NCBI RefSeq assembly: GCF_014222285.1
Contig: NZ_JACKZS010000061.1
Span: forward strand, 1 to 37,413
Reading direction: 5' to 3'
Source of the DNA: Nostoc sp. UCD121
GTDB lineage: Bacteria > Cyanobacteriota > Cyanobacteriia > Cyanobacteriales > Nostocaceae
DNA length: 37,413 bases
How positions within the stretch are numbered: the first letter of the stretch is position 1; the number at the start of each line of letters is the position of its first letter. The position numbers were made by a program, and so were the translations under genes. Below the pieces are notes generated by a model. It had not been told where the DNA came from. It saw only the letters and a list, made by a program, of their open reading frames with translations, and did no database searches. Of this stretch, positions 7,947 to 15,682 are shown one piece after another.

Positions 7947-8117
7947 ATGGATATGGCAGAGCGATCGCAGCCTGGTGCGCGTAGTGTTCTATTTCTACCC
8001 CACCTCGATCCAGATACTCATGGTGCTTTCGTGAATTTGTGATTAGCTCATACGCAAGCAGAGATAATTCGTGCTGTGCTTAAAGAGGTTGCATTTAGCT
8101 TGCGGTCTGTCTTCTGA
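7947..8117 (+). pseudogene. Remnant of an FGGY-family sugar kinase (xylulokinase-like)
   Basis: The + strand reads PGARSVLFLPHLDPDTHGAF then VNL, an in-frame TGA at 8040-8042, then LAHTQAEIIRAVLKEVAF and SLRSVF before a second TGA at 8115-8117. This is the C-terminal ATPase-domain signature of FGGY carbohydrate kinases (consensus: PGAxGLLFLPYL..ER.P..DP.ARGAFxGLTLxHTRAHLxRAVLEGVAFxLR). Only about 55 residues of a usual 490-500 remain, with a nonsense codon inside, so it is a relic. The ancestor phosphorylated a pentulose or related polyol or sugar. Its presence 2.6 kb from a sugar ABC importer suggests it once belonged to the same sugar-use locus. Confidence 0.6.
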
Positions 8118-8542
8118 CAATTTCTGTCTTTCTGTTGACGTAAGATTTACTGTTAACCGTTTGACAGCCCATTTTTTATTGACCATTCACTTTTACGACT
8201 GACGTATTACTTTTAGCAAAAAAAATATACCTTTGTTTAAAAGCTTCTTCTAATCCGATTTCGAGCCAATTTAGAGACGATTCATCTCAATTCACAGATA
8301 ACTAAAGAAAATTTCGGCTTTCAGCTATTTTTTCTAGTTTGTATACGCATTTACGACATTTTCATTCATACCTACTCTAAATTACTTATTTCGGTGCAAT
8401 ACCATCTGTCTGTAGAATGAAGCACACCATCAAGAATACAACGTATTCTCTAATGTAATTGAATAAAGACTTATGTGCTTACAAAAAAACACTCTGTAGG
8501 ATTTAGGTCTCACTTTTTATCAATTGAGTGAATAGGTACAAA
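8118..8542. other. Intergenic spacer
   Basis: AT-rich with no gene or clear structure. It should hold the promoter of the DUF2171 gene. Confidence 0.4.
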
Positions 8543-8812
8543 ATGGATATATCACAGATTAAAGAACATCTGCCAGTTTATGCAGAAGGAGCAGGCGGGT
8601 TATCAGGGGCATCTGACACACATATTGGAAATATCGACTCTGTGGAGGAAGGCAAGTATATCAAATTGACGAAGAATAATGCTCCTGATGGACAACATCA
8701 CTGGTTTCCTATTGACTGGGTAAGGGCAGTAGATGAACGAGCCGTTTATCTGAAAAAAACCGTGAATGAAGTCATAGAAGAATTGCTCAATGAGCAGCCT
8801 AGTGGTGTTTAA
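8543..8812 (+). CDS. DUF2171 family protein
   Basis: 89 residues from the ATG at 8543. A GTG 15 bases upstream is in frame, but the family N-terminus MDISQIKEHLPVYAEG begins at the ATG, and AGG lies seven bases before it. The core HIGNIDSVEEGKYIKLTKNN followed by APDGQHHWFPIDWV is the DUF2171 pattern, a PRC-barrel-like small beta domain. Its function is unknown; relatives are often stress-associated. The extra C-terminal helix (KKTVNEVIEELLNEQ) is usual in short cyanobacterial members. It appears to be a single gene. Confidence 0.8.
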   Translation: MDISQIKEHLPVYAEGAGGLSGASDTHIGNIDSVEEGKYIKLTKNNAPDGQHHWFPIDWVRAVDERAVYLKKTVNEVIEELLNEQPSGV

Positions 8813-8942
8813 AATTGTTAGTTGTTGAGTGGATAGCGCTGCATCATCTTTTACCAAGGTGGCGCTTTCCCTCCGAGTATACAGATTGCACTCTCAAGAG
8901 GCAATCTGTATCTTCTGTCCCCTATTCCACAAACTAACTTAA

Positions 8943-9053
8943 ATGACTAATAAAGAACTAGAAACGCTCAAAAAATTAGCTTTTGACCAATCTGAGCGCA
9001 GTTCAGAAAAGGCTTTTTCAGCACTAGATTTGAATTTAGATGCCGACTGCTAA
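8943..9053 (+). CDS. Candidate 36-residue ORF
   Basis: ATG at 8943 to TAA 9051-9053 encodes MTNKELETLKKLAFDQSERS then SEKAFSALDLNLDADC. It is charged, probably helical, and ends in a Cys. There is no good ribosome binding site. It could be a real micro-protein or the 5' fragment of a longer gene. No family recognised. Confidence 0.3.
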   Translation: MTNKELETLKKLAFDQSERSSEKAFSALDLNLDADC

Positions 9054-9205
9054 AAGGGGGATTAAAATCTGTTCTCAATGGCAAAAGTGTCGAGTAAAAG
9101 TCTAAGATATTAGTCTGTAGATGGATTCCATTGGAAAACAAAATCCGACATTCTTTGCTAATCCCAGCTTCACATAGTATTAGAAATTAAGTGAATGGAA
9201 CAACG

Positions 9206-10462
9206 ATGAAATCACTTGGACCGAAATCAAAGGTAGAACTACAAGAGCAAGAGATGTATCCTTTGAGCCACCCAAAAGATTGGTCATGGCCATTCTGGGC
9301 TGCTGTCCCAGTTTACCCCTACGGCAGGCGACGGACACTTCGCAAGGAAATAGTTTTTGATACTATCTGGACATTCGAGCAGCTTCACGGCATTCTCTAC
9401 ACCATCGTGCCGATTCGTATGACTGTCGTCAAACTTGCTGCCGGAGGTCTTCTGGTCTATGCACCCGTTGCTCCAACAACTGAGTGTGTCCGCTTGGTTA
9501 ATGAATTGGTAGCAAAGCACGGTGAAGTTAAGTACATCATACTGCCAACCAGTTCTGGTCTGGAGCATAAAGTCTTCGTTGGCCCCTTTTCTCGCCGCTT
9601 TCCTCAAGCACAAGTCTTTGTTGCTCCGCACCAGTGGAGTTTCCCGTTTAACCTGCCACTTAGTTGGCTAGGCTTTCCAAAAAAACGAACTCAAGAACTC
9701 CCAGAAGATTCAAGCCTTGCTCCCTTCTCTCTGGAGTTTGATTATGCAATCTTGGACATCAATTTAGGACGAGGATCTTTTGCAGAAGTTGCAGTGTTTC
9801 ACAAGCCTTCGCGCACTCTACTTGTAACTGATTCTATCCTTTCTGTTCCAGTTGACCCACCAGAAATCCTCCAATTAGATCCTTACCCCTTACTGTTTCA
9901 TGCAAGGGACAATGCCTTGGAGACGAGCGAGGACAATGAAGATAACCGCCGCAAGGGATGGCAACGCATTTCATTGTTTGCACTTTACTTCCGTCCAAGT
10001 GCGCTGGAAGTTACTCCAATGGGACAGATGTTTCGTGATGCTCTCAAAGCACCACAGCGAAACCTAAAAACATACTTTGGTTTGTTTCCTTTTCGCTGGC
10101 GAGAAACTTGGAAGCAGGCATTCGATGCTCTACAAGGTCAGGGGCGGCCATTTGTCGCACCGATTCTGCAAATCCTTATTTTTCCCCAAGCACCAAGACA
10201 AGTCCTCAACTGGGCTGATAGAGTTGCTAATTGGGATTTTCAGCAGATTATTCCCTGTCACTTTGACTCGCTAATTTTTGCAAATCCGCGTCAATTTCGG
10301 CAAGCATTTGCTTTTCTTGAAAAAAATCCCTCTGTAAGTAATGACTTTTCTTCTACCGAAAGTCAGCCTCTATTGGAGGAAGACTTAAAATTCATTAAGG
10401 AACTGGAAGCGGGTCTAGTTAAGCGCGGTATCGCAACACCAGCTAAAGAAAAGGCCTATTGA
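9206..10462 (+). CDS. DUF4336 domain-containing protein
   Basis: 418 residues from ATG 9206. An in-frame GTG at 9191 is less likely, because GGAA lies about seven bases before the ATG and homologues start MKSLGPKSK. The N-terminal part (YPLSHPKDWSWPFWAAVPVY, then PYGRRRTLRKE) is followed by a DUF4336 domain. The pattern IRMTVVKLAAGGLLVYAPVA, then VKYIILPTSSGLEHKVFVGP, then RTLLVTDSI and a late IIPCHFD resembles a degenerate metallo-beta-lactamase fold. The classic HxHxDH is absent, with only the SGLEHK histidine in that place. Hydrolase activity is therefore doubtful and the function is unknown. The protein has no signal peptide and is convergent with the ABC importer. Confidence 0.8.
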   Translation: MKSLGPKSKVELQEQEMYPLSHPKDWSWPFWAAVPVYPYGRRRTLRKEIVFDTIWTFEQLHGILYTIVPIRMTVVKLAAGGLLVYAPVAPTTECVRLVNELVAKHGEVKYIILPTSSGLEHKVFVGPFSRRFPQAQVFVAPHQWSFPFNLPLSWLGFPKKRTQELPEDSSLAPFSLEFDYAILDINLGRGSFAEVAVFHKPSRTLLVTDSILSVPVDPPEILQLDPYPLLFHARDNALETSEDNEDNRRKGWQRISLFALYFRPSALEVTPMGQMFRDALKAPQRNLKTYFGLFPFRWRETWKQAFDALQGQGRPFVAPILQILIFPQAPRQVLNWADRVANWDFQQIIPCHFDSLIFANPRQFRQAFAFLEKNPSVSNDFSSTESQPLLEEDLKFIKELEAGLVKRGIATPAKEKAY

Positions 10463-10470
10463 ACCTCACT

Positions 10471-10688
10471 GAAGAGAGCAGGGGAGGCAGAGGAAGAAGA
10501 GAGGCAGGGGGAGATTCAACGATGACGACGTTGGGCAAAAGTGCGTTTCACTTCCGACTGTGGTTGTGGGACGGGACTTGGGGGGAAGAGAGCGGCTAGC
10601 CATTTGCACAATACTCAAGCCTTTACTTTTAAGTATGGGGTTTGCTCCCCCCTGCTCCTCTTCTCGCCCTGCTTGCCTTGCTCTCTTC
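10471..10688. repeat. Purine-rich long inverted repeat between convergent genes
   Basis: The left arm, about 10471-10513 (GAAGAGAGCAGGGGAGG and onward), and the right arm, about 10645-10688 (ending in TGCTCTCTTC), are imperfect reverse complements of about 43 nt, the outer 10 bases perfect, around a 130-nt centre. The arms are low-complexity AG/CT. The element lies exactly between the convergent DUF4336 and permease stops and may act as a bidirectional terminator or be a miniature-element remnant. The centre shows no gene. Confidence 0.55.
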
Positions 10689-10699
10689 GTTGACATCAG

Positions 10700-11671
10700 T
10701 CAGTCTTTCTGCACAATACGCTGCTGGAAAAGCACAACCAAAAGTAAGAAGCCACCACGGAGTACGAGTTGCCACCAAGGAGTAATGGTTCCCTCAAGAT
10801 TTAAAAGGTTATACATCATTCCTAGTAAAAGTACACCAACTAGCGTCGGAAACACGCTCCCCTGACCTCCTGCGAGAAACGTTCCTCCCATAACGGTGGC
10901 GGCGATCGCATCTGTCTCCCAGCCAAAGGCAGCCACAGGCTGGCCCGCTCCTAAACGACCTGCGAGAATGATACCAGCAAGCCCTGAAAGCAACCCGCTA
11001 AATGTGTAGACTGCAAGCTTTACTTGGTTTGGGTTCACGCCCATGAGTCGGGAGGCTTCCTCGTTGTTGCCAATAGCGAATATGTGCAAACCTAATCGGC
11101 TTCTGTGTAGCATAAACCAAGCTGCAAAATATAAGAGTGCAACTATCAGCACGGGTACAGGAATCCAACCAATAAACCCTCTACCCAGCCAAACAAGTCC
11201 CGATGCTGTCGATGATACGGCAATGGACTTTTCCTCCGTGATGCTCAACGCCAGTCCGCGTGCAGCGCTGGCAGTGAATAAGGTAACAACAAACGGCTGA
11301 AGCCGCGCGCGAGACACAAGAAGACCATTGACCACACCCAGTAACGTGGTACTAGCAATGCCGGCGGCGATCGCCATGAAACTTCCTTGTCCGGCAAGCA
11401 TTGCTGCGACGACACCGCCCAAAGCAACCAGTGAACCCACGGACAGATCAATTCCTCCACTGAGAATCACGACAGTCATGCCCAGCGCCACGATCGCTAG
11501 CATACTATTCTGTCGCATAATATTCATCAGATTAAGAGGTGTCAGGAAGGTTTCATAACGAAAGGATGCGAAAACAGCCAAACTCAGGAGCATCAGCAGC
11601 ACGCCCTGTGAGGTGAGGAGCTTGGCAAAACGCCGCAAACCCGTAAGCGCAAGAGACTTTGTGGCAGCCAT
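10700..11671 (-). CDS. yjfF: Sugar ABC transporter permease (YjfF-like)
   Basis: 323 residues with about 8-10 hydrophobic segments from residue 15 onward. It is a BPD_transp_2/RbsC-type permease, shown by MTVVILSGGIDLSVGSLVAL (64-83), GNNEEASRLMGVNPNQVK (about 202-219) and AATVMGGTFLAGGQGSVFPT near 257-276. It pairs with the upstream permease to form the membrane channel of a class II sugar importer. It is fourth in the order substrate-binding protein, ATPase, permease, permease, matching ytfQ-ytfR-ytfT-yjfF of E. coli, which imports galactofuranose. The ATG follows the ytfT-like stop by 6 bp, and GGAGG lies inside the end of that gene, so the two are translated as one operon. Substrate assignment is by synteny and by the binding protein, not by this subunit. 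Confidence 0.85.
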   Translation of the reverse strand: MAATKSLALTGLRRFAKLLTSQGVLLMLLSLAVFASFRYETFLTPLNLMNIMRQNSMLAIVALGMTVVILSGGIDLSVGSLVALGGVVAAMLAGQGSFMAIAAGIASTTLLGVVNGLLVSRARLQPFVVTLFTASAARGLALSITEEKSIAVSSTASGLVWLGRGFIGWIPVPVLIVALLYFAAWFMLHRSRLGLHIFAIGNNEEASRLMGVNPNQVKLAVYTFSGLLSGLAGIILAGRLGAGQPVAAFGWETDAIAATVMGGTFLAGGQGSVFPTLVGVLLLGMMYNLLNLEGTITPWWQLVLRGGFLLLVVLFQQRIVQKD

Positions 11672-11677
11672 GACGCG

Positions 11678-12625
11678 TTAAACCTCCCTCGGACGCTGCA
11701 AAAAAATGGCGAAAAGAATGATTACAGATTTCAAAACTAATGACCAGGTAAACGGAATCAGGAGCATATTGAAACTTGTGGAAATCACTTGCATGAGAAG
11801 GGCCCCGACAACAGTGCCGAGGACATTTGCACGACCACCGGAGAAGGGTGTACCGCCAACAACAACAGCCGCGATCGCATCAAATTCCGCGTTGACACCA
11901 ACCTTGCTCGGATCGCCCATGCCAAGCCTCGCTGTCTCCACAAGTCCGGCAACCCCGGCAAGCAGGGCACTAATTATATAGACTATATATTTCACGCGCT
12001 CCGCACGGATACCCGCAAGCCGTGCAGCCTCCTCATTGCCGCCAACTGCAACGATATGACGGCCGAAAAGCGTAGAGCGGATACAGAAAAAAGCTGCTGC
12101 GATCGCTACTGCTGCAATTACAACTTGAATTGGTATAGAACCGAAATAACCCTTTCCCAGCGCTTCAAATGTCGGATTGACAAAAGGAACGAGCTTACCG
12201 TCCCCGATAACCTGAGCAATCCCCCGCCATAAGATGAGAGCCGCCAAGGTGGTGATCAAAGCATCAAGTTTTAGACGCGAGATCAGAAAGCCATTGATAA
12301 AACCAACCAACAGAGCCGCGCTCAAAGCGAACAAGATGGCAACAGTCATCCCATACTTAATCAGCAATGCCACAATGACTGAAACCAATGCCATAGTAGA
12401 GCCAACCGTCAGGTCGATGCCACGGGAGGCAATGACAAAGGTCATGCCAAGGGCAATCAACATTGTCGTGGATACTTGAAGCAACATATTCAATGTATTG
12501 CTAACTGTAGCGAAACGTGGAGTAAAGACGGCGTTCGCAACATAGAGAATTAGGAGTGCCGCAAATGCACCGAAGTTTGGATTCCACAGGGTTCCCCAAC
12601 CCCGATCAGGCTTCTTGCTCTTCAT
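11678..12625 (-). CDS. ytfT: Sugar ABC transporter permease (YtfT-like)
   Basis: 315 residues from the ATG at 12625 (MKSKKPDRGWG). An upstream ATG at 12679 would add 18 polar residues and overlap the ATPase gene by 74 bp instead of 20. It is a RbsC-type permease with MTFVIASRGIDLTVGSTMAL, GNEEAARLAGIRAERVKYIV and IAAVVVGGTPFSGGRANVLG. The 20-bp overlap with the ATPase gene and the 6-bp gap to the next permease show tight translational coupling. In the E. coli system YtfT and YjfF form the transmembrane heterodimer. GC looks higher than in the genes at either end of the window. Confidence 0.85.
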   Translation of the reverse strand: MKSKKPDRGWGTLWNPNFGAFAALLILYVANAVFTPRFATVSNTLNMLLQVSTTMLIALGMTFVIASRGIDLTVGSTMALVSVIVALLIKYGMTVAILFALSAALLVGFINGFLISRLKLDALITTLAALILWRGIAQVIGDGKLVPFVNPTFEALGKGYFGSIPIQVVIAAVAIAAAFFCIRSTLFGRHIVAVGGNEEAARLAGIRAERVKYIVYIISALLAGVAGLVETARLGMGDPSKVGVNAEFDAIAAVVVGGTPFSGGRANVLGTVVGALLMQVISTSFNMLLIPFTWSLVLKSVIILFAIFLQRPREV

Positions 12626-14192
12626 TTGGGTTTTGCTCTGTTTGGGATTGTCCACCGACGGCTTTCTGACGATCTGCACCTTCTGCCATTGCGTGCAGAA
12701 TTGCCTTTATGTTCTTCTGATCGCCACTGAGTTCCGCAATTGACTGCCCGTCACGCAGGACAACGACACGTTGCGAGCCTTCAACTAACTCTTCCACTTC
12801 CGATGAAATCATCAGAACTCCCAGCCCTTGCTCTGCTAGTTCGGCAATTAGCTGCTGGATCTCGCGCTTTGCACCAACATCAATACCACGAGTTGGCTCA
12901 TCGAGGAGAAGAAGTTTTGTATTCTTGCACAGCCATCGCGCCAGAAGCACCTTCTGCTGATTCCCACCGGATAGTTCGTGGATCTTCTGCTCGGCGCTGG
13001 CTGCTTTGATATCAAGACGTTGCATGAAGCGCTCTACAAGTTCGTTCTGTTGTTTTCTGGAAACGATACCCCATTGCGTAAGGTTCGGTAGGGCAGCAAG
13101 AGTAAGGTTTTCGCGCACCGAAAGCTCAGGAATGATGCCGTCCGCCTTGCGATCCTCTGAAAGGAAAGCTATCCCAGCAGCGATCGCATCATGAGGATCG
13201 CGCAGCGATAAAAGACTACCTTCGAGTTTTACAGTTCCACCTTCAAGAGGTTCAGCCCCGAATAAGGCACGCACCGTTTCACTACGACCAGAGCCGAGCA
13301 AACCCGCAAGCCCAACGATTTCACCATGCCGCATTTCAATGGAAACACCATTGAGCCGTTTTTTATATTTGAGAGCTTCTGCTTGGAGTAGCACTGGCTG
13401 ACAAGGCGTGTTTTGCGAGTGTCCTGTAAACGCCGTGACTCCTTTGCTCACCTCTTCGGGTTTACGACCTAGCATATAGCAAACGAGTTCTAGACGAGTC
13501 AGCGTAGACAGCGATCGCGTCACAATGTTGCGCCCATCACGCAATACTGTTACGCGATCGCACACGGCATAAAGTTCTTCAAAACGGTGACTGACGTAGA
13601 CGATAGCTGTCCCTTCCGACTTTAGCCGCCGCATGACATCAAAAAGAACAGAAACTTCAGTTTCCGTCAGCGAACTTGTGGGTTCATCAAGGATCAGCAC
13701 CCGCGCACCAAAGGAGATGGCACGGGCGATCGCCACCATCTGGCGATGGGCAATATTCAGCGAACCAACCACTAAGTGCGGGTCGATATGCAACCCCAGA
13801 CGCTCTAGGATATCCGCCGCCCTAGCGTTCATCGCCCGTCTATCAATGATGCCGAAGCGATGCGGCTCCCTGCCCAGAAAAATATTCTCGGCAACAGTTC
13901 TCAAACCCACTAGTTGGATCTCCTGGTAGACGGCCACAATACCTGCCGCCTGCGCTTCAGTCGGGTTCTGGAATCCAACGGTTTTTCGGTCGTACTCCAT
14001 AACACCTGAGTCCCGCCGATAAGCCCCCGTCATAATCTTAATCAGCGTCGATTTGCCAGCGCCATTTTCTCCGACCAGTGCATGAATCTCGCCTGCCTTC
14101 AGTTCAAAATCCACCCCCCAGAGTGCTGGCACGCCGGAAAAACTTTTTTTTATACCCGTCATGCACAGGACATTTTGAGTCGCCTGATTCAT
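12606..14192 (-). CDS. ytfR: Sugar ABC transporter ATP-binding protein (YtfR-like)
   Basis: 528 residues with two fused nucleotide-binding domains, as in RbsA/YtfR. Domain 1 has Walker A GENGAGKST (41-49), a weak signature SLNIAHRQ (144-151) in place of LSxxQ, and Walker B VLILDEPT (165-172). Domain 2 has a degenerate Walker A GLLGSGRSE (297-305), a consensus signature LSGGNQQ (407-413) and Walker B LLLLDEPTRGID (427-438). This asymmetry is normal for the family: one site hydrolyses ATP and the other binds. GREPHRFGIIDRRAMN and FLSEDRKADGIIPELSVREN are closer to YtfR than to RbsA. The last about 25 residues are a Gln/Glu-rich tail that overlaps the next gene. It supplies energy for import at the cytoplasmic face. 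Confidence 0.9.
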   Translation of the reverse strand: MNQATQNVLCMTGIKKSFSGVPALWGVDFELKAGEIHALVGENGAGKSTLIKIMTGAYRRDSGVMEYDRKTVGFQNPTEAQAAGIVAVYQEIQLVGLRTVAENIFLGREPHRFGIIDRRAMNARAADILERLGLHIDPHLVVGSLNIAHRQMVAIARAISFGARVLILDEPTSSLTETEVSVLFDVMRRLKSEGTAIVYVSHRFEELYAVCDRVTVLRDGRNIVTRSLSTLTRLELVCYMLGRKPEEVSKGVTAFTGHSQNTPCQPVLLQAEALKYKKRLNGVSIEMRHGEIVGLAGLLGSGRSETVRALFGAEPLEGGTVKLEGSLLSLRDPHDAIAAGIAFLSEDRKADGIIPELSVRENLTLAALPNLTQWGIVSRKQQNELVERFMQRLDIKAASAEQKIHELSGGNQQKVLLARWLCKNTKLLLLDEPTRGIDVGAKREIQQLIAELAEQGLGVLMISSEVEELVEGSQRVVVLRDGQSIAELSGDQKNIKAILHAMAEGADRQKAVGGQSQTEQNPNEEQEA

Positions 14193-14461
14193 CGGCTTTA
14201 CCCAGTTTTTATCTTCATTGCCAATAGTGGAGATCCTTCACTTCGCACTATAATAAGTAATATTTATTTATCTATCGTGAAAGCTCAGGAAAATTCCAGG
14301 TTATCTTTTTTCTATTTTAGGGTGAGAACTACTTATACCAATTCTCAAAAATCCGGCAACACATTCAAACCCTGAAACACAAAGAATATCTGACTTTCTT
14401 AATTACGAATTACGTTAGCATAGCCCATTACGAATTACGAATTACGAATTACAAATTGGTA
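14193..14461 (-). other. Operon-internal gap with heptamer repeats
   Basis: 269-bp gap between the binding-protein and ATPase genes, long for an importer operon. The ATTACGA heptamer is repeated about four times at 14427-14454, with further copies at 14399-14414. Such tandem heptamers are a known feature of heterocystous cyanobacteria. The gap could hold an mRNA processing or attenuation site that lets the binding protein be made in excess; I see no clear hairpin. Confidence 0.55.
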
Positions 14462-15418
14462 TTAGTATGCTTCATCGACAAAATCCTTAGCGTTGGTCAC
14501 GTCGAAGAGTCTGTCCTTAAGAATAATCCGAGGAGGAATTTTCTTACCAGCAAAATACTCTTCCATTGTGGCGAAAACAAGCGGGCCAAAACGTGGGTTC
14601 GACTCGACACTAACACCAAGCTCACCACGAATGATTGCCTCCAGCGCCGCTTTCTGACCATCGATTGAACCGACCATTACATCCTTACCAGGCTTCATAC
14701 CTGCGGATTTGAGAGCCTGGATCGCGCCTAATGCCATTTCGTCGTTGTGAGCATACACTGCCGTAATATCAGAACCTTTAGCCTGGATGATGTTTTCCAT
14801 TACACGCACTGCCGCAGCCCGCGAAAAATCTGCCGTCTGCGTGGCGATGATTTTCATGTTGGGATAAATAGCGATCGCATTACGAAATCCCTTAGCCCGA
14901 TCAATTGCGACCGATGAACCGGCTGTTCCAGTGAGTTCCACGATGGATGCCTTGCCATTGCTTGCCTTAGCCAGCCATTCACCAACGCGGCGGCCTTGGG
15001 CGATAAAATCCGACCCCAGAAAGCTGACAAAATGTTCACCTGGTCTTCCCGCCGCTTCACGGTCGATCAGAAAAACCGGTATTTTTGCCGCTCTTGCTGC
15101 TTCGAGGGCGGGCGTAAGGCCCTCATACTCACGTGGTGCGAGAAATATGACATCAACTTGTCGTGCGATTAGATCCTCAATGTCGGCAAATTGCTTCGAT
15201 GTCTGTCCCTGGGCATCCGTCATCAGAAAATCATAAGTTTTTTTACGCTTGGCGGCCTCCTCCTTAATGCTGTTCGTTTCGGCAATGCGCCACGGGCCGA
15301 TGTTCTCCGTCTGCGAAAATCCGACAATTTTTTTTGTTTTCTCGCGTATACAACCAGATAGTGAGAAAGCCGAAACAGCGATCGCAACGTAGGCGCTAAA
15401 TACCAAGAACTTTGGCAT
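14462..15418 (-). CDS. ytfQ: Sugar-binding lipoprotein of ABC importer (YtfQ-like)
   Basis: 318 residues from the ATG at 15418, which has GGAG six bases upstream. An in-frame ATG at 15463 would add 15 residues with a poorer site. The signal peptide MPKFLVFSAYVAIAVSAFSL ends in lipobox LSGC (Cys23), so it is anchored in the outer leaflet of the inner membrane. The mature protein is a periplasmic-binding fold of the galactose/ribose type. VGFSQTENIGPWRIAETNSI, FLIDREAAG, ELTGTAGSSVAIDRAKGF, VYAHNDEMALGAIQALKSAG and GSIDGQKAALEAII match E. coli YtfQ, the galactofuranose binder, very closely by memory. YtfQ is soluble in E. coli, so the lipoprotein form is a difference. It is first in the operon and divergent from the aldo/keto reductase. 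Confidence 0.88.
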   Translation of the reverse strand: MPKFLVFSAYVAIAVSAFSLSGCIREKTKKIVGFSQTENIGPWRIAETNSIKEEAAKRKKTYDFLMTDAQGQTSKQFADIEDLIARQVDVIFLAPREYEGLTPALEAARAAKIPVFLIDREAAGRPGEHFVSFLGSDFIAQGRRVGEWLAKASNGKASIVELTGTAGSSVAIDRAKGFRNAIAIYPNMKIIATQTADFSRAAAVRVMENIIQAKGSDITAVYAHNDEMALGAIQALKSAGMKPGKDVMVGSIDGQKAALEAIIRGELGVSVESNPRFGPLVFATMEEYFAGKKIPPRIILKDRLFDVTNAKDFVDEAY

Positions 15419-15472
15419 ATAGGCTCCAATACCTGAGCATCCAAAACAGGTTTTCTTCTTCATAACCCAATC

Positions 15473-15640
15473 ATGTCTGAACGCTACATTGAGCTTATCT
15501 CAGATTTTGCCGACATCACAGCAGAAACTCTAATCGTAACCGTCGAATACCAAGTCATCCAATCAAAAATCTATCTCTATCTGACTGCTTTTCTCCTTCA
15601 ACAGTTAGAAGCAGCAAATTTTGCTCTCGTGCAAAGCTAG
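15473..15640 (+). CDS. Candidate 55-residue ORF in the divergent spacer
   Basis: ATG 15473 to TAG 15638-15640 encodes MSERYIELISDFADITAETL, IVTVEYQVIQSKIYLYLTAF and LLQQLEAANFALVQS. The composition is protein-like, with a possible amphipathic C-terminal helix. It fills most of the spacer between the divergent ytfQ-like gene and the reductase. No ribosome binding site stands out and no family is recognised. It may be a micro-protein or a leftover of a lost gene. Confidence 0.35.
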   Translation: MSERYIELISDFADITAETLIVTVEYQVIQSKIYLYLTAFLLQQLEAANFALVQS

Positions 15641-15682
15641 CTATCAGGGCAAGTTCTTATACTGTGGCAAAAGGATTAATTT

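Noticed and set aside
9206..10462. Active metallo-beta-lactamase
   Set aside because: The HxHxDH metal site is missing, so only the DUF4336 name is kept.
11789..12232. 147-codon ORF opposite the ytfT-like permease
   Set aside because: Antisense shadow of a well-supported gene with skewed composition (many Arg/Cys/Asn).
12606..14192. ATPase inactivated by its odd motifs in the first signature and second Walker A
   Set aside because: Asymmetric sites are normal in RbsA/YtfR-type fused ATPases.
14399..14457. Possible CRISPR array (regularly spaced heptamers)
   Set aside because: The units are contiguous 7-mers without spacers; typical short tandem repeats of Nostocales.
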